Shown here piece after piece: positions 1 to 11,657 of a DNA stretch of 64,000 nt (the first letter of the stretch is position 1; the number at the start of each line of letters is the position of its first letter). The translations under genes were made by a program, and so were the position numbers. The notes beneath the pieces were generated by a model. That model searched no databases. It saw nothing but the letters and a program-made list of their open reading frames with translations, and was not told the origin of the DNA. The stretch is from Strongylocentrotus droebachiensis (taxonomy: Eukaryota; Echinodermata; Echinoidea; Camarodonta; Strongylocentrotidae): the NCBI GenBank assembly GCA_035222895.1, contig JAVYIG010000313.1, positions 581,001-645,000 of the forward strand, given 5' to 3'.

Positions 1-733
1 AGGGTTTTTAATAAATTAAATTATGTTCTAAAGATCTCCATCTCACCCCCCACACACACACACACACACACAAATCCTCCCCCTCTCCCGGTCCCCCCTC
101 TCTCTCTCCCTCTCTCTTTTTTTCTCTTTACACAATTCTTGCAAATATAACCATTCCACAAAACAAACAACACAACAATTCACTTGTCAAAACATCGCAT
201 GTCCTACTGTTTTCAGTGTTTGACTTGGCAATGGACTTATCTTGAAATCTAATCTTTGTGATGGTCAAAAGTCGAGAAGCCGTTTGAGTCTACGAACTTA
301 TTCAATGGCTGCAACCTGTGTTCTTGACACATTGCATAGGCCCTCTAGAATGCAAATGATCAAACAGATTTATGTTACTAATACTAATAAGAATAACCTT
401 TGTGCCTATTGTAAGTGATATATGATAAGAATGTCATCTATAACATGATTGGATTAGTGCGTGCTGTCACTTTGGAACCACCGTTTAAGTAATATAAATG
501 TTATCTATCACCCTATTCTACTATGGTGCGTTGTCACTTTACGTTGAATGTTCTGTAAAAGAAAGAAAAAGGGAAAAAGATTATAAATGCCCCTCCTTTT
601 CTCTTGGATTGTATTTTTTCTCGTATATACTGTCTTTTAAGGTGCACAAGCATGTATTAAGTTAAGCCTTAGGATGGAGGGGGTGTGCCCCGTGTGCCCC
701 GTGGATACGCCAATGACGTCATAACCAACTTAC
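1..733. other. Intron of the SLC24-like gene; (CA)n and CT-rich runs
   Basis: Presumed intron downstream of coding exon 2. A (CA)n microsatellite lies at about 50-73, followed by a CT-rich run to about 127. No further exchanger exon was recognised on the minus strand. Confidence 0.5.
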
Positions 734-976
734 GTTCACATAGTATTTCAAGGGAAGGCACGAAGTAGACGGCGCACACATAACCAATAGCACCACAAAG
801 GTAGAGAGATACTAGAAAGTTGACTACCAGAGCCCCGCCCTTCCGCTGCTCGTTGGTGAAGACACCCCTTGGAAACTTACTGATGCCCCTCACTGTGCAG
901 TTGTCTCCGTCAGCATCCCCATTCTCATCGACGAACAGAAGCCTTCTTCTCGATGTTTCATCCTGGAGAAATTCGT
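734..976 (-). CDS. SLC24/NCKX-family Na+/Ca2+,K+ exchanger, coding exon 2 (partial gene)
   Basis: Second coding exon of a putative K+-dependent Na+/Ca2+ exchanger, a membrane protein that extrudes Ca2+ (and K+) against Na+. Read on the minus strand after the 2791-2980 exon it gives a hydrophilic stretch, then NCTVRGISKFPRGVFTNEQR, then a membrane segment and VYFVPSLEILCER. In NCKX proteins the short extracellular NCT...FP..LFT..(E/Q)R stretch is followed by the first core helix and the YFVP.LE motif, so order and spacing fit the family. Acceptor AG is at 977-978 and donor GTAAGT begins at 733; the phases join the first exon correctly. The family's usual VCD before YFVP reads VCA here. The remaining exons would lie left of position 1. 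I recognise the family but not the paralogue. Confidence 0.75.
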
Positions 977-2790
977 CTGAAATGATACATCATTTCTCAT
1001 ATGAATAAACGGTTGAAAACCAATGACAAAGGAGTATCAGATTTTGAAATACAGTAAACATATACTCGGCTTAATTTCCAAAACAAATAGGCCACTTTAA
1101 CGTCAAAATATGAGGTGACTTGCCCTCAATATTATCATTATTTATTGTTGTTGTTGTTGGGGGGCGGGGTGCTGGAGCCACCGCCCTTGCATCACTTTGG
1201 TTACACACAAAACATACAAAGGAAATTGGTGATAATAGAATTCACCACCTTACAATGCATGTTCTGCAAATGCCACACCCATTTTCTAAATTGCCACACC
1301 CACTTAATAAATTACCCATTCCTTAAACGTGGTCAGATATTAAACCTACCTTACACGGTTGGTTGGACCCCGACCGCTGATTAAATCCCAAGACCAAGTG
1401 ATTTTTGTATTGATTTTTTTTCTTTTCTTTTGGGTGGAAAAACAATTATCTCGACTCATTAAAAAGAGAAGAAAAAAGCATACCTACCAGACAATACAAC
1501 CATTTCCCACTGCCCCTCACGCGCACCCCTTTTGCACATCAAACAGTTTCTTTCTACATAGTTACGGCCCCAAATTTGGAACTCACTGAGCAACGACATA
1601 ATACCACCCCCCCTCTCTCTCTCTCTCTCTTTCTCCACTCTCTTTCTCTCTCTTACTTTGTCTCTCTCTCTCTCTCCCTTCCCTCTCCCTCTCTATTCCT
1701 CTCTGTTTCTCACTTTATCTCTCTCCCTCTCTTTCTCTTTCTCTCGTCCATCCTTTACCACACTCTGACACTCTCACTTTCATTTACTTTTCCCTTTTAC
1801 CCCTCTTTTATCCCCTATCCATTTAACCCCTATCCCTTTTACCCCTCTTGGAAAACAACTATCCACCTACCCATCCCATGATTTTCTTTTCTTTCGTATC
1901 AAAGTCTCGTTTGCTCGTTTGATCAAATGTTCTTTTCTTTCTATGGTTACTATCCTAACTCAGTGTTTGGGCATTTACCTTACGACAATAGTTTTTTAAC
2001 ATGCCCTACTACCCCCCCCCCCCCCCCTTCCCCCGCAAAAAACAAAAACAAAAACATTAACACGATTATCTCGAAGGCCATATAGCATGTCAATAATGTT
2101 ACCATCCGCCCTCACGTAATATTTAGATAAAACAATCAAAATAGCTCTGCTTTACCCAGTTTTCGTGAAGGTTGTAATTTGAAAAATATGCATCCTTGTA
2201 TATGACCCTCATCAACAGCACCACCCCCATCACGTGGTCAAGATAATGGATTGTTTAAACTTTTTTTTAATGGTAGGGAATATTATTCAAGGTGGAAAAG
2301 AATCAGATGGAGAGAAGAACGTGACTTACTCTTTATCAAGGTTGTCAAAATATTGATGTTATGAACAAACTGGAATAATTTTTCTGAAATATTGCTACTG
2401 TTGTACTATATACTCACCTAATGTTCTAACAATTCTGACATGGCTAAATTATTTGAATTACGAAAATAAGCTGTCAGAATCATTATACTCGTATACTGTG
2501 CCTACTCTTACTAAAATCTACGTAAAACACACTTTTTACTAGAATTTTTTGTTGTCATGCTTTCTATGTTATGAACTATTATTTGAAAATAGTAAATAGA
2601 TGAACTTAAACTTGAAATTAAAGGTATACGGCTATCGAATAAGACAAACTGTAGTCAAATATATCTATCGACAAGATTTAGGCCAACTAATGAAAACAGA
2701 TAATATTATAGCCATTCATGTGGCCTCTCTACAACATACAGTCTGCGTTCTACAGCTTGACTGTATTATACTAGTGTAATGTTAATATAC
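977..2790. other. Intron 1 of the SLC24-like gene with a pyrimidine-rich stretch
   Basis: Between the two exchanger exons. A long (CT)n/C-rich plus-strand stretch covers about 1605-1850 and a pure C run sits near 2012-2029. Apparent open frames here are low-complexity by-products. Nothing else was recognised. Confidence 0.6.
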
Positions 2791-2980
2791 CTTTGATGAA
2801 TCTGTCTACGTTCTTCGATCTGGAAGCACCATCATGTTTTGTTTCCTGCAGTCTTTGCTTTTGGCGTGAGTCAGTTTTGGTGGTAAGATGCGCATACCCC
2901 ACAACCATACAGAAAACGATCGTCACCAGGGATTTGACCAGTTTCGCACGACCGAGTGGATTCGCTGTAAAGCTAGCCAT
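2791..2980 (-). CDS. SLC24/NCKX-family exchanger, first coding exon with signal/anchor segment
   Basis: First coding exon of the exchanger. The start is the ATG at 2978-2980 (MASFTANP); the longer frame upstream begins only at a GTG. Residues ~13-31 form a hydrophobic segment (LVKSLVTIVFCMVVGYAHL) that would act as a signal peptide or first membrane anchor, which NCKX proteins have. A polar Lys/Arg/Gln-rich stretch follows. The donor AAAG|GTATAT lies at 2790/2791, and the exon ends in phase 1, matching the acceptor at 977. This exon on its own is not diagnostic; the family call comes from exon 2. Confidence 0.6.
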
Positions 2981-4698
2981 TTTCACTAGTTCCAGTTTTC
3001 AAATCGTTCCCTTTTACAGTCCATGAGAGTTTTTTTCGTTAATCCACACAAATCAAGATTCGGTTGATGTCATCGCTCCCTGAGCTGTGGCCAAGGACCC
3101 AGGGCAACTTAGGGTCCAGTCAATACACCCGTCAATGTCTAATGTCTAATGAATTGGGAGTATATTTCGATCCATGTACATAGAAATATAACTCATCAAT
3201 GTCCAAATGTAACCGAGATGAAGTTCCGATCGAGTCATTTCCTCTCAGGGCGAAAGTAAAATAATATTCATCGCTTTGTAATAACTCTATTCAGTATATA
3301 AACTGCATATAGGATTCGCGTCATCATTTTTAGTCGAGTCATCCAGGTTGACGAGTGATTCGGCCAAAATATGATCGCCTTACATCATCGCTATCAATAT
3401 TATACGAGGAATCCTGTCCGCCAATCCGATTTCTGATCGAAGTTAGGCTATTTCATCGCCAATCCAGTAATAAACAGAAAGAGGAATAATCTTTAACAGG
3501 CAGGACATGGAATTCAAAGTCCATGTTCAGTTCACTCTCACGTAGCATTAACAAGTCATTTGAGTGGTAACCAAATTGATCTTGGATTTGGCATATCCTG
3601 CCAAGCGACACGACTTGCACGTTTCATTCACTGCTGGGTGATAGCCATATCCATATCTGTCAAAATCCATATACCTTCATAAATCATAAGTATAGTCTTC
3701 TCGCCTGTATCGTTTGATCGGACTTTGACCATGTTTGCAACTTATATACGCCTGATTACCGCTGAACAATCGCAGGTCGTTCAGGTGCAATAACTTTTCA
3801 AAAACTCATTCGTACGCATATACCGGGGCATAAACATAACCCATGTCATATTTATTGTAGAAATGTTTTGTTGTGGTCCGCTGCGCTGCAGTGCGTGTAT
3901 CCAATCCGTAATAGTGCTTCGATCAGAGTCGCCGCTGATATATCACTGAGGTATATATTTCGTGTGTTTGCTTCTGCGTTGACGTCATAAGGTCACGAAC
4001 TAAACTTGACCTTATCCCTACATAGCAAGGTTTAGATTTATTTCTGCTAACTGATTTGGGAATATATACTTTGCTCTGGCCGCCATTTGCTTGTAGTTTT
4101 TTTTCAATCGAACAGAAGGAATGGAATGGCTGAAAAAAATGCAGATCCGTAAAGAGATGACAAAATAATGTAGGAGTGGAAAAATAGAGAAGTAAAAAAT
4201 ATGAGCTATTTTGTTGAATGAAATGAAGACAGAGGTTTGCAAAGAATTAGAGTTACCTTCAATACTAGCTTGTGGCGTTTCTTGTGCATGGTCCTTTCAG
4301 TTTGACCAATAGACCAAAACATTGAAATTAATCTTTGTCGGAAAAAGACACAAAGTTTGAAGGACACTTCAGTTGATTAATTTGAGGTGCGGCTCAATAT
4401 GATTTATAATGCCTAACGATCGATCTTTTTTTTTACCATAAAGACGTAGGCCTATCATGACAGGCTTTTTCTGATTCGGTATACGTTATATAAAGCTTAG
4501 TGTTTCCTAAATTACCTATGGAAAAGGCGGTCAGAAGACAGAAGAGGCAGCTTAAATCTCCAAGACAATCAAAGAAATAAGTATGTGGATCCACGAGATG
4601 GGCCGGTCGAAGGGGCCACGCGTCCCTCCTCTTATTATGACCATTTTGGAGGGTATTGTCTCCATACCCAACCCCCCCCCCCTCCTCCTCAGACCCCA
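2981..4698. other. Upstream flank of the SLC24-like gene, no gene seen
   Basis: Expected to hold the 5' UTR and promoter of the exchanger (minus strand). The sequence is of mixed complexity, and neither a TATA box nor a coding exon could be assigned. Confidence 0.4.
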
Positions 4699-4911
4699 TA
4701 CACTCTAAAAACTGAAATGTTAAATCACCATTTAAAAGGGCCGAGGAGTGACTACTCTTTCAAAATGGTAGATTAACACTTTGAACATGCTGGATCCAAC
4801 ACTATAAAGGTTGAATCTAGCAGGTTAAAAGAAACAATCTGACATTTTTAAAGAGTGGTCACTCCTCGGCCCTTTTAAATTGACATTTAACATTTCAGTT
4901 TTTAGAGTGTA
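4699..4911. mobile_element. TA-flanked MITE with long terminal inverted repeats
   Basis: The element starts TACACTCTAAAAACTGAAAT and ends with the reverse complement of that sequence. The inverted arms run about 70 bp, including AAAAGGGCCGAGGAGTGA and its partner near 4855-4877. The outer TA dinucleotides suit a Tc1/mariner-type TA target. There is no coding capacity; the ~70-bp centre is unique sequence. Confidence 0.85.
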
Positions 4912-5589
4912 CCCCGTAGTTAGTTGGTTTTGGTGGGCTGACTGGACTTTGGTACATCAGTCCAGGAGAAAATACACGTAGTAATAAAAAAAGCCGGAAA
5001 AAATGTCGGAAAACATTCTCGACTTTGGGCTGCTCCATACAAACATTCGCTGCATTCGCCCTCCCCCCCCCCCCCCCCCCCACACACACACCTTCTGCAC
5101 TCTTGATCCCGTGTCTTTGTGATAACACCATTGACCCGTTGAATCATGACGTCAGGCCTAATCAAGACCAAAGTTCTTACTGAATAACAAGATTTTTTTA
5201 ACTACAAGCCAGGCACAGTATACCTATCGGAGACAAAATCCACTGTCTAAACTTCTGAATCCTATAATTTGGAGGTTGGAAAGAAGCATTTCACTTTAAT
5301 CAGTAGCGATTTTTAAGGAGTGCCTATAGGGTTCAAGCCCCCCCCCCCCCGAAGTTTTGTCCGAGGCACATGTACATGTAAGAACGAATGATTCTCAGGA
5401 ACCAAAGCTCTCCCAAGCAAGTGCCTGACTGGAAGACAAAATGTTCTTCTTGGTTCCCCTCATGGACAGTCAATGGCGCCATTCACCGAACACAAAAAGA
5501 GCAAAACAAAACAACATAAATACATACTGGCCTATGATTAGACCATTTAGAGTTCATTTTTTGATTGGGTATTGTTTAAAGATAACTTC

Positions 5590-5965
5590 CTTTTTGTTCC
5601 CAGGTAAAATCCCTCTTTAAAATCTTATTTGATCAGTTAGATAAAGAAAATAAAAAGAGGAATAAAAGATCAAACAAATTAACAAACGACAGAAGAAGAA
5701 AGAAGAAATTCCATTTAAGAATACATTTTCCTGATCTCCTGATATTTAAAGGCTATTGAATTTTTTTTATTATGGTGAAATCCTATTCTCTGTAGTATGA
5801 AAGAGCTCCACATGAGACAAGATATCAACAAAACTAGTACAATATTAAGAATTTAGTTATGTAAATGTAATGTTTATATGTATTATCTTTCTCTTTTTCA
5901 TAATGAGAGAACACACATTCAAGCATTCTGAATGATGTAGTCGACAAAATATATTCTTCATATCA
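5590..5965. repeat. Diverged dispersed repeat, copy 1 (flanks a decayed LINE)
   Basis: Similar in the same orientation to 7040-7445. Shared landmarks are CTTATTTGATCAGT, the AACAAACGA...AGAAGGA run, CCTGAT/GATCTCCTGA, AGAATTTAGTTATGTAAAT and ACACATTCAAGCATTCT. The two copies are clearly diverged. They bracket the LINE fragment, so this may be an old segmental duplication or two copies of one element. Confidence 0.7.
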
Positions 5966-5988
5966 CAATCAAGATTCATGACCTCTGT

Positions 5989-6702
5989 TCAGACATTGAG
6001 TTTAGCTCCACATAAATAAAAATCCGGGAATACCAAGCTGCTGTGTTTCTTACATCTAATTATCATAACATGAATCCCTTTTTCCATTATATTTATCATC
6101 TCCATAATCGTAACACATCTTGAGCAAACTCTGCACCCAGCAGTTGACAGGATAATAATAACGAGATCATCTGCATACATTAAATGATTGACTACCATAC
6201 CACCAACTACACAGCCTTTTTTTTTTTACAAGCATTCAAATTGTCAGATAGACCATCTATGTACAGGTTAAAGAGAAAGGGAGAAAGTATAGCACCCTGT
6301 CTAACTCCATTACTGACATGGAACGGTTCAGAGACATTATTTCCCCCACCCCTAGGGGAAAAAACGTGTAAAAACACGTTAATTTTACTTTATGGGGGAT
6401 GGGCCCCCTCCCCTGGCGCTCAAGGGGGGAGGGGTGCGAGCGAATTATCGGCCGGCTGTTTCGCCGCTGAATATTTTCTCACGAATTGGCCCCCCTCCCC
6501 TGCCGTCGGCTGGATCCGCCCCTGCCCCCATCTTAATCTTGTACTTAACAATGCCTCTATCACCAATTTTCGTAAACAGCTTTTCGTTATTTATCCGATG
6601 AAAGGCTTTGGAAGCATCAAGAAAACAAAGAAACAAGGAAGAATTTCTGCTACGATAACTTACTTTTCTTCGCTCTAGTGATTTCGAGACAGCAGACATC
6701 AA
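5989..6702 (-). pseudogene. Decayed non-LTR retrotransposon (LINE) reverse transcriptase fragment
   Basis: Translating the minus strand in pieces gives reverse transcriptase landmarks in the right order. LDASKAFHRIN is near 6600-6640 (RT A-block). GVRQGA...LFNLYIDGLSD is near 6230-6320. MYADDL is near 6166-6182, the catalytic YADD block. PDFYLCGAKLNV follows near 5995-6030. The frame is broken, and a GC-rich segment at about 6345-6530 interrupts the reading between the A-block and the GVRQGA block. This is a dead LINE copy. Confidence 0.75.
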
Positions 6703-7039
6703 GAAATTGTGTAAATAATAAAAAGTCCACAGGAGTGGTTATTAGAAGCTTAAACTATACATAAAACTCACACTCTCTCCTACGACAATTTTATGCAACA
6801 AAAGGTTGTCTTGGGAACCAGTTATATTTTTACATAAAATGGGGTGCAGGGGGAGCCTTTGCCGGGAGTCTAGGGGGTGGAGCCCCTTGAAGTTCTTAAA
6901 TTGTTTACATTCCTTTTGATTTTTCTTTAAATTTCCTTGACACTTTGAAATGTCTGTACCTTTAAAAAAAAATGCAATTGGAGACACTGTCCCGGTTGGT
7001 CCTACCTTTGAGAAGCTCTGGTGTTCTGTTTTGAGATTT

Positions 7040-7445
7040 AAAAAAAAATCCCAGGGAAAATCCCTTTTATAATATCAATCTTCTTATTTGATCAGTGAGA
7101 AAGATAGATAGATAAGAGAAGAAAATGAGGAATAAAGAACCAAACATACAAACAAACTAACTAACAAACGATAGAAGGAAAATCAAATGTCTTTTAAGAA
7201 CCCATTTTCGTGATCTCCTGAAGTTTAAGGGTTATTTTTTTTTTTTAAATAGTGAAGTCCTATTCTCCGCAGCATGAAAGAGCTTCCCATGAGTCAAGAT
7301 ATCAACAACAAAAAAACTAGTACAATATCAAGAATTTAGTTATGTAAATATAACTGTTTATTGATTTATCTCTTTTTCATAATGAGATAACACACCTTCA
7401 AGCATTCTCAATGCTGTATACGAAAACATTATATTCTTTATATCA
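7040..7445. repeat. Diverged dispersed repeat, copy 2
   Basis: Partner of the repeat at 5590-5965 in the same orientation, with the same landmark words, for example AGAATTTAGTTATGTAAATATAA and CACCTTCAAGCATTCT. Confidence 0.7.
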
Positions 7446-7476
7446 CAATCCACATTCCTTTTGAAAAGTCACGATA

Positions 7477-8289
7477 CAGGGTGTCCCTGAAAAAAGAAAC
7501 CCAAGTTTACAGGTAGATATCTCGATAATTTCAAATCATTCCTTGGCCAGTGAATGTATTTTAAAAATAAGATATGATTTGAAAGTTCAACTTCCCTTCT
7601 TTCATAAGGCTCCAAAATCATGACAAATTAGTCACGCATGAATAAATTTAGACAGCCCGAAGTGGCAAAGTCAGAAACCTATTAACCTAATTGTAAAACA
7701 TAAGTGGATGGCTGTTACATTTGAGATTATGGTTTCGGAATGATATCGTTAAACATACTCATCATTGGAAAGCTCATCTTCTCTTCATTTATACGAGACC
7801 ATAATCATTAGGGAAGGATCACGCATGACCGAGCAGGTAGCATATAAGTTGCGATTGATTAGGCACATGCCATTTTGTTTTAGGAAATGAAATGACGCAT
7901 TAAACAAAAAATGTAATTGTACCCATAAATCACTGTGCCTGCTTGGTCCCAGTGTGATCCTTCCATTTTATCAATGGTGCCATGTCGAAGATGAGATTAT
8001 GAGCTTTTGAATGATGTGTATTTTCAACGACAAATAATTCCATATCCTTTATCTTTCCTTAAAAAATCATGAAGCACAAAATGTAGCAGCCCTTCGTTTA
8101 TTTTGGACAATTGTGTTTCTGACATTTCTGCTTCAGATTGTCTTAAATTGGCCGTGCATGACTTCTTGCTCATGGTTGTGGGTCGTATGAAAGAAGGGAA
8201 AATGAGCTTTCTGAAATGATGTACAAAGTGAAAAAACAGAATTTTGAGTAGTTTACAAACAATTTTTTTTCTTCCTCAGGGACACTCTG
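7477..8289. mobile_element. Non-autonomous DNA transposon with CAGGGTGTCCCTGA termini
   Basis: The left end reads CAGGGTGTCCCTGAaaaaaga. The right end reads cttcctCAGGGACACTCTG, an imperfect inverted copy about 800 bp away. There is no open frame of useful length inside. Target duplications could not be settled. Internal motifs such as CATCATTGGAAAGCTCAT and its loose inverse near 8200 hint at extended sub-terminal symmetry. Confidence 0.65.
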
Positions 8290-9065
8290 TCCGGCAATCT
8301 GTATTAAAAATATTGATGCAACATGCCCTAATGGCAAACGGGCGCATACACCATTTCATATTAAAAAGAAACAATATACACTGTAAAAGCGAAACCATAT
8401 CATATCTCTCCATAAGTTAAAGTAAATTAGTCAATTCAAAACCTTTCAATTAATCATTACTTGCTAAAATCAGGTTTCTGTATAGCATGTGATATCATAT
8501 CACAATAAATTTGACTAATAATGTGTTCATAAAGAAAACAAAAAGAAACTACTAGTACATGCTTAAGTTTCGAGGTAAAAGACTTAGTAGTAACTTAATA
8601 CAGACAGAATTCCACTATATACTACACTCTATGCTGCAGTTTCAGTATAAAACATTACCTACGTATAAGTACTGAAGTAATACAATTTTCCTACACATAA
8701 AATCCTGTCTAATAAGATAATACAAATAAAATCCTTGAAAGTGAAGATTTGGAATGTTTAAAAGAAGAACATCTTGAAACTTTCCATTAGATTTGATCCC
8801 TGTGACATAAATATTAATCAAGGCAAATTACACCAGTTGTACATTTTTATGGTATGATCACAGAAATTACATGATTCGTTGCTTAAGTATTTTACACCTG
8901 GATGGAAAGTGGCGAATGTGGATTAATGTCTTGCCAAAGGACATTAGTTCCAGACTGGGATTGGAACCCTCAACCCTGGGATTGAGAGTCGAGTTAATAA
9001 ACCACTGTACCACCACACCTCCAATTATAGAATGTCATAGCGAGGCTGCACTGTTACAATAGACT
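8290..9065. other. Unique AT-rich stretch with a SURF-like repeat tail
   Basis: No gene seen. At about 8880-9015 there is a block reading TTACACCTGGATGGAAAGTGGCGAATG...ATGTCTTGCCAAAGGAC...GGGATTGGAACC. Related blocks occur at 30240-30370, 43735-43760 and 50060-50190, so it is a dispersed SURF/SINE-like repeat. Confidence 0.55.
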
Positions 9066-9656
9066 GCCTCTTACCTGATGTATTACATCGTAGTACTGAA
9101 TTGTGACCTTGTAAATATCCCAGAGGTATAATCTTTCAGTGTAACTTAATATTACATAAATGTAAAAGATTAAACACTTAAAACATTTACAGGGTATCAC
9201 AATACTTCCCCAATATAGTCAGTGAAACTGATAGGTCTGTTTATCTACATAATTTAAGCCTGACCCTCGTCTAAAATCGCATTTAACACAAGAAAAACTT
9301 AAACCTCAAAATAACTTCCTGTACTAAAAGTTATTTTAAACAAAAGCTGAAACCCAGCACCAGGTTTTAAATTATAGTATAGCCTCTTACCTGATGTATT
9401 ACATCGTAGTACTGAATTGTGACCTTGTAAATATCCCCGAGATATAATCTTTCAGTGTAACTTAATATTACATAAATGTAAAAGATTAAACACTTAAAAC
9501 ATTTACAGGGTATCACAATACTTCCCCAAATATAGTCAGTGAAACTGATAGGTCTGTTTATCTACATAATTTAAGTCTGACCCTCGTCTAAAATCGCATT
9601 TAACACAAGAAAAACTTAAACCTCAAAATAACTTCCTGTACTAAAAGTTATTTTAA

Positions 9657-10023
9657 AGGTAAAGACCAGTAATGGTCATGCGATTGCATTGTGAAAGAAA
9701 CGTTGTGGAATCGATCAGAAAAGGTTGATCATCTAGCATCTAGCATCTGCAAGGTTCTGGAATCATCAAAATGATAAGAAATTTGGCCCATTCTTCGTAA
9801 AGTTACAAGCACTATACACAGAAAGATGTATATGGAACTACCCTATATCTCTCACCAGACCATGAGAGAAACAAATTTACCAAATATATGAATTAGTAGG
9901 CGGTTTCCCGGCAAATTTTTTATCATCATGTATTAGTCAAAACATATTCTTTCACATGATTGGTAATGAGAGCTTCCATTTCATTTTTTGAAATTGGGGC
10001 GTTTCCAATACTGGTCTTTACCT
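9657..10023. mobile_element. TTAA-flanked MITE inside satellite unit 2
   Basis: Terminal inverted repeats are AGGTAAAGACCAGTA and TACTGGTCTTTACCT, with TTAA on both sides (9653-9656 and 10024-10027). The empty site is visible in other units as TTATTTTAAACAAAAGC. TTAA duplication is typical of piggyBac and Kolobok elements. Related copies occur at 25998-26267 and 45920-49122. Confidence 0.9.
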
Positions 10024-11290
10024 TTAAACAAATGCTTAAACCCAGCACCAGGTTTTAAATTATAGTATAGCCTCTTACCTGATGTATTACATCGTAGTAC
10101 TGAATTGTGACCTTGTAAATATCCCCGAGGTATAATCTTTCAGTGTAACTTAATATTACATAAATGTAAAAGATTAAACACTTAAAACATTTACAGGGTA
10201 CCACAATACTTCCCCAAATATAGTCAGTGAAACTGATAGGTCTGTTTATCTACATAATTTAAGTCTGACCCTCGTCTAAAATCGCATTTAACACAAGGAA
10301 AAATTAAACCTCAAAATAACTTCCTGTACTAAAAGTTATTTTAAACAAAAGCTGAAACCCAGCACCAGGTTTTAAATTATAGTATAGCCTCTTACCTGAT
10401 GTATTACATCGTAGTACTGAATTGTGACCTTGTAAATATCCCTGAGGTATAATCTTTCAGTGTATATATTACATAAATGTAAAAGATTAAACACTTAAAA
10501 CATTTACAGGGTATCACAATACTTCCCAAAATATAGTCAGTGAAACTGATAGGTCTGTTTATCTACATAATTTAAGTCTGACCCTCGTCTAAAATCGCAT
10601 TTAACACAAGGACAAATTAAACCTCAAAATAACTTCCTGTACTAAAAGTTATTTTAAACAAAAGCTTAAACCCAGCACCAGGTTTTAAATTATAGTATAG
10701 CCTCTTACCTGATGTATTACATCGTAGTACTGAATTGTGACCTTGTAAATATCCCCGAGGTATAATCTTTCAGTGTAACTTAATATTACATAAATGTAAA
10801 AGATTAAACACTTAAAACATTTACAGGGTATCACAATACTTCCCCAATATAGTCAGTGAAACTGATAGGTCTGTTTATCTACATAATTTAAGCCTGACCC
10901 TCGTCTAAAATCGCATTTAACACAAGAAAAACTTAAACCTCAAAATAACTTCCTGTACTAAAAGTTATTTTAAACAAAAGCTGAAACCCAGCACCAGGTT
11001 TTAAATTATAGTATAGCCTCTTACCTGATGTATTACATCGTAGTACTGAATTGTGACCTTGTAAATATCCCCGAGATATAATCTTTCAGTGTAACTTAAT
11101 ATTACATAAATGTAAAAGATTAAACACTTAAAACATTTACAGGGTATCACAATACTTCCCCAAATATAGTCAGTGAAACTGATAGGTCTGTTTATCTACA
11201 TAATTTAAGTCTGACCCTCGTCTAAAATCGCATTTAACACAAGAAAAACTTAAACCTCAAAATAACTTCCTGTACTAAAAGTTATTTTAA

Positions 11291-11657
11291 AGGTAAAGAC
11301 CAGTAATGGTCATGCGATTGCATTGTGAAAGAAACGTTGTGGAATCGATCAGAAAAGGTTGATCATCTAGCATCTAGCATCTGCAAGGTTCTGGAATCAT
11401 CAAAATGATAAGAAATTTGGCCCATTCTTCGTAAAGTTACAAGCACTATACACAGAAAGATGTATATGGAACTACCCTATATCTCTCACCAGACCATGAG
11501 AGAAACAAATTTACCAAATATATGAATTAGTAGGCGGTTTCCCGGCAAATTTTTTATCATCATGTATTAGTCAAAACATATTCTTTCACATGATTGGTAA
11601 TGAGAGCTTCCATTTCATTTTTTGAAATTGGGGCGTTTCCAATACTGGTCTTTACCT
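11291..11657. mobile_element. TTAA-flanked MITE inside satellite unit 6
   Basis: Copy of the 9657-10023 element at exactly +1634 bp and in the same position within its unit. It was therefore carried along by the higher-order duplication, not inserted a second time. Confidence 0.9.

Noticed and set aside
1576..1881. 101-codon frame of Leu/Ser/Phe/Pro
   Set aside because: Translation of a CT-rich microsatellite.
5041..5171. Short Gly-rich frames on the minus strand
   Set aside because: They come from a C run and (CA)n, with no domain match.
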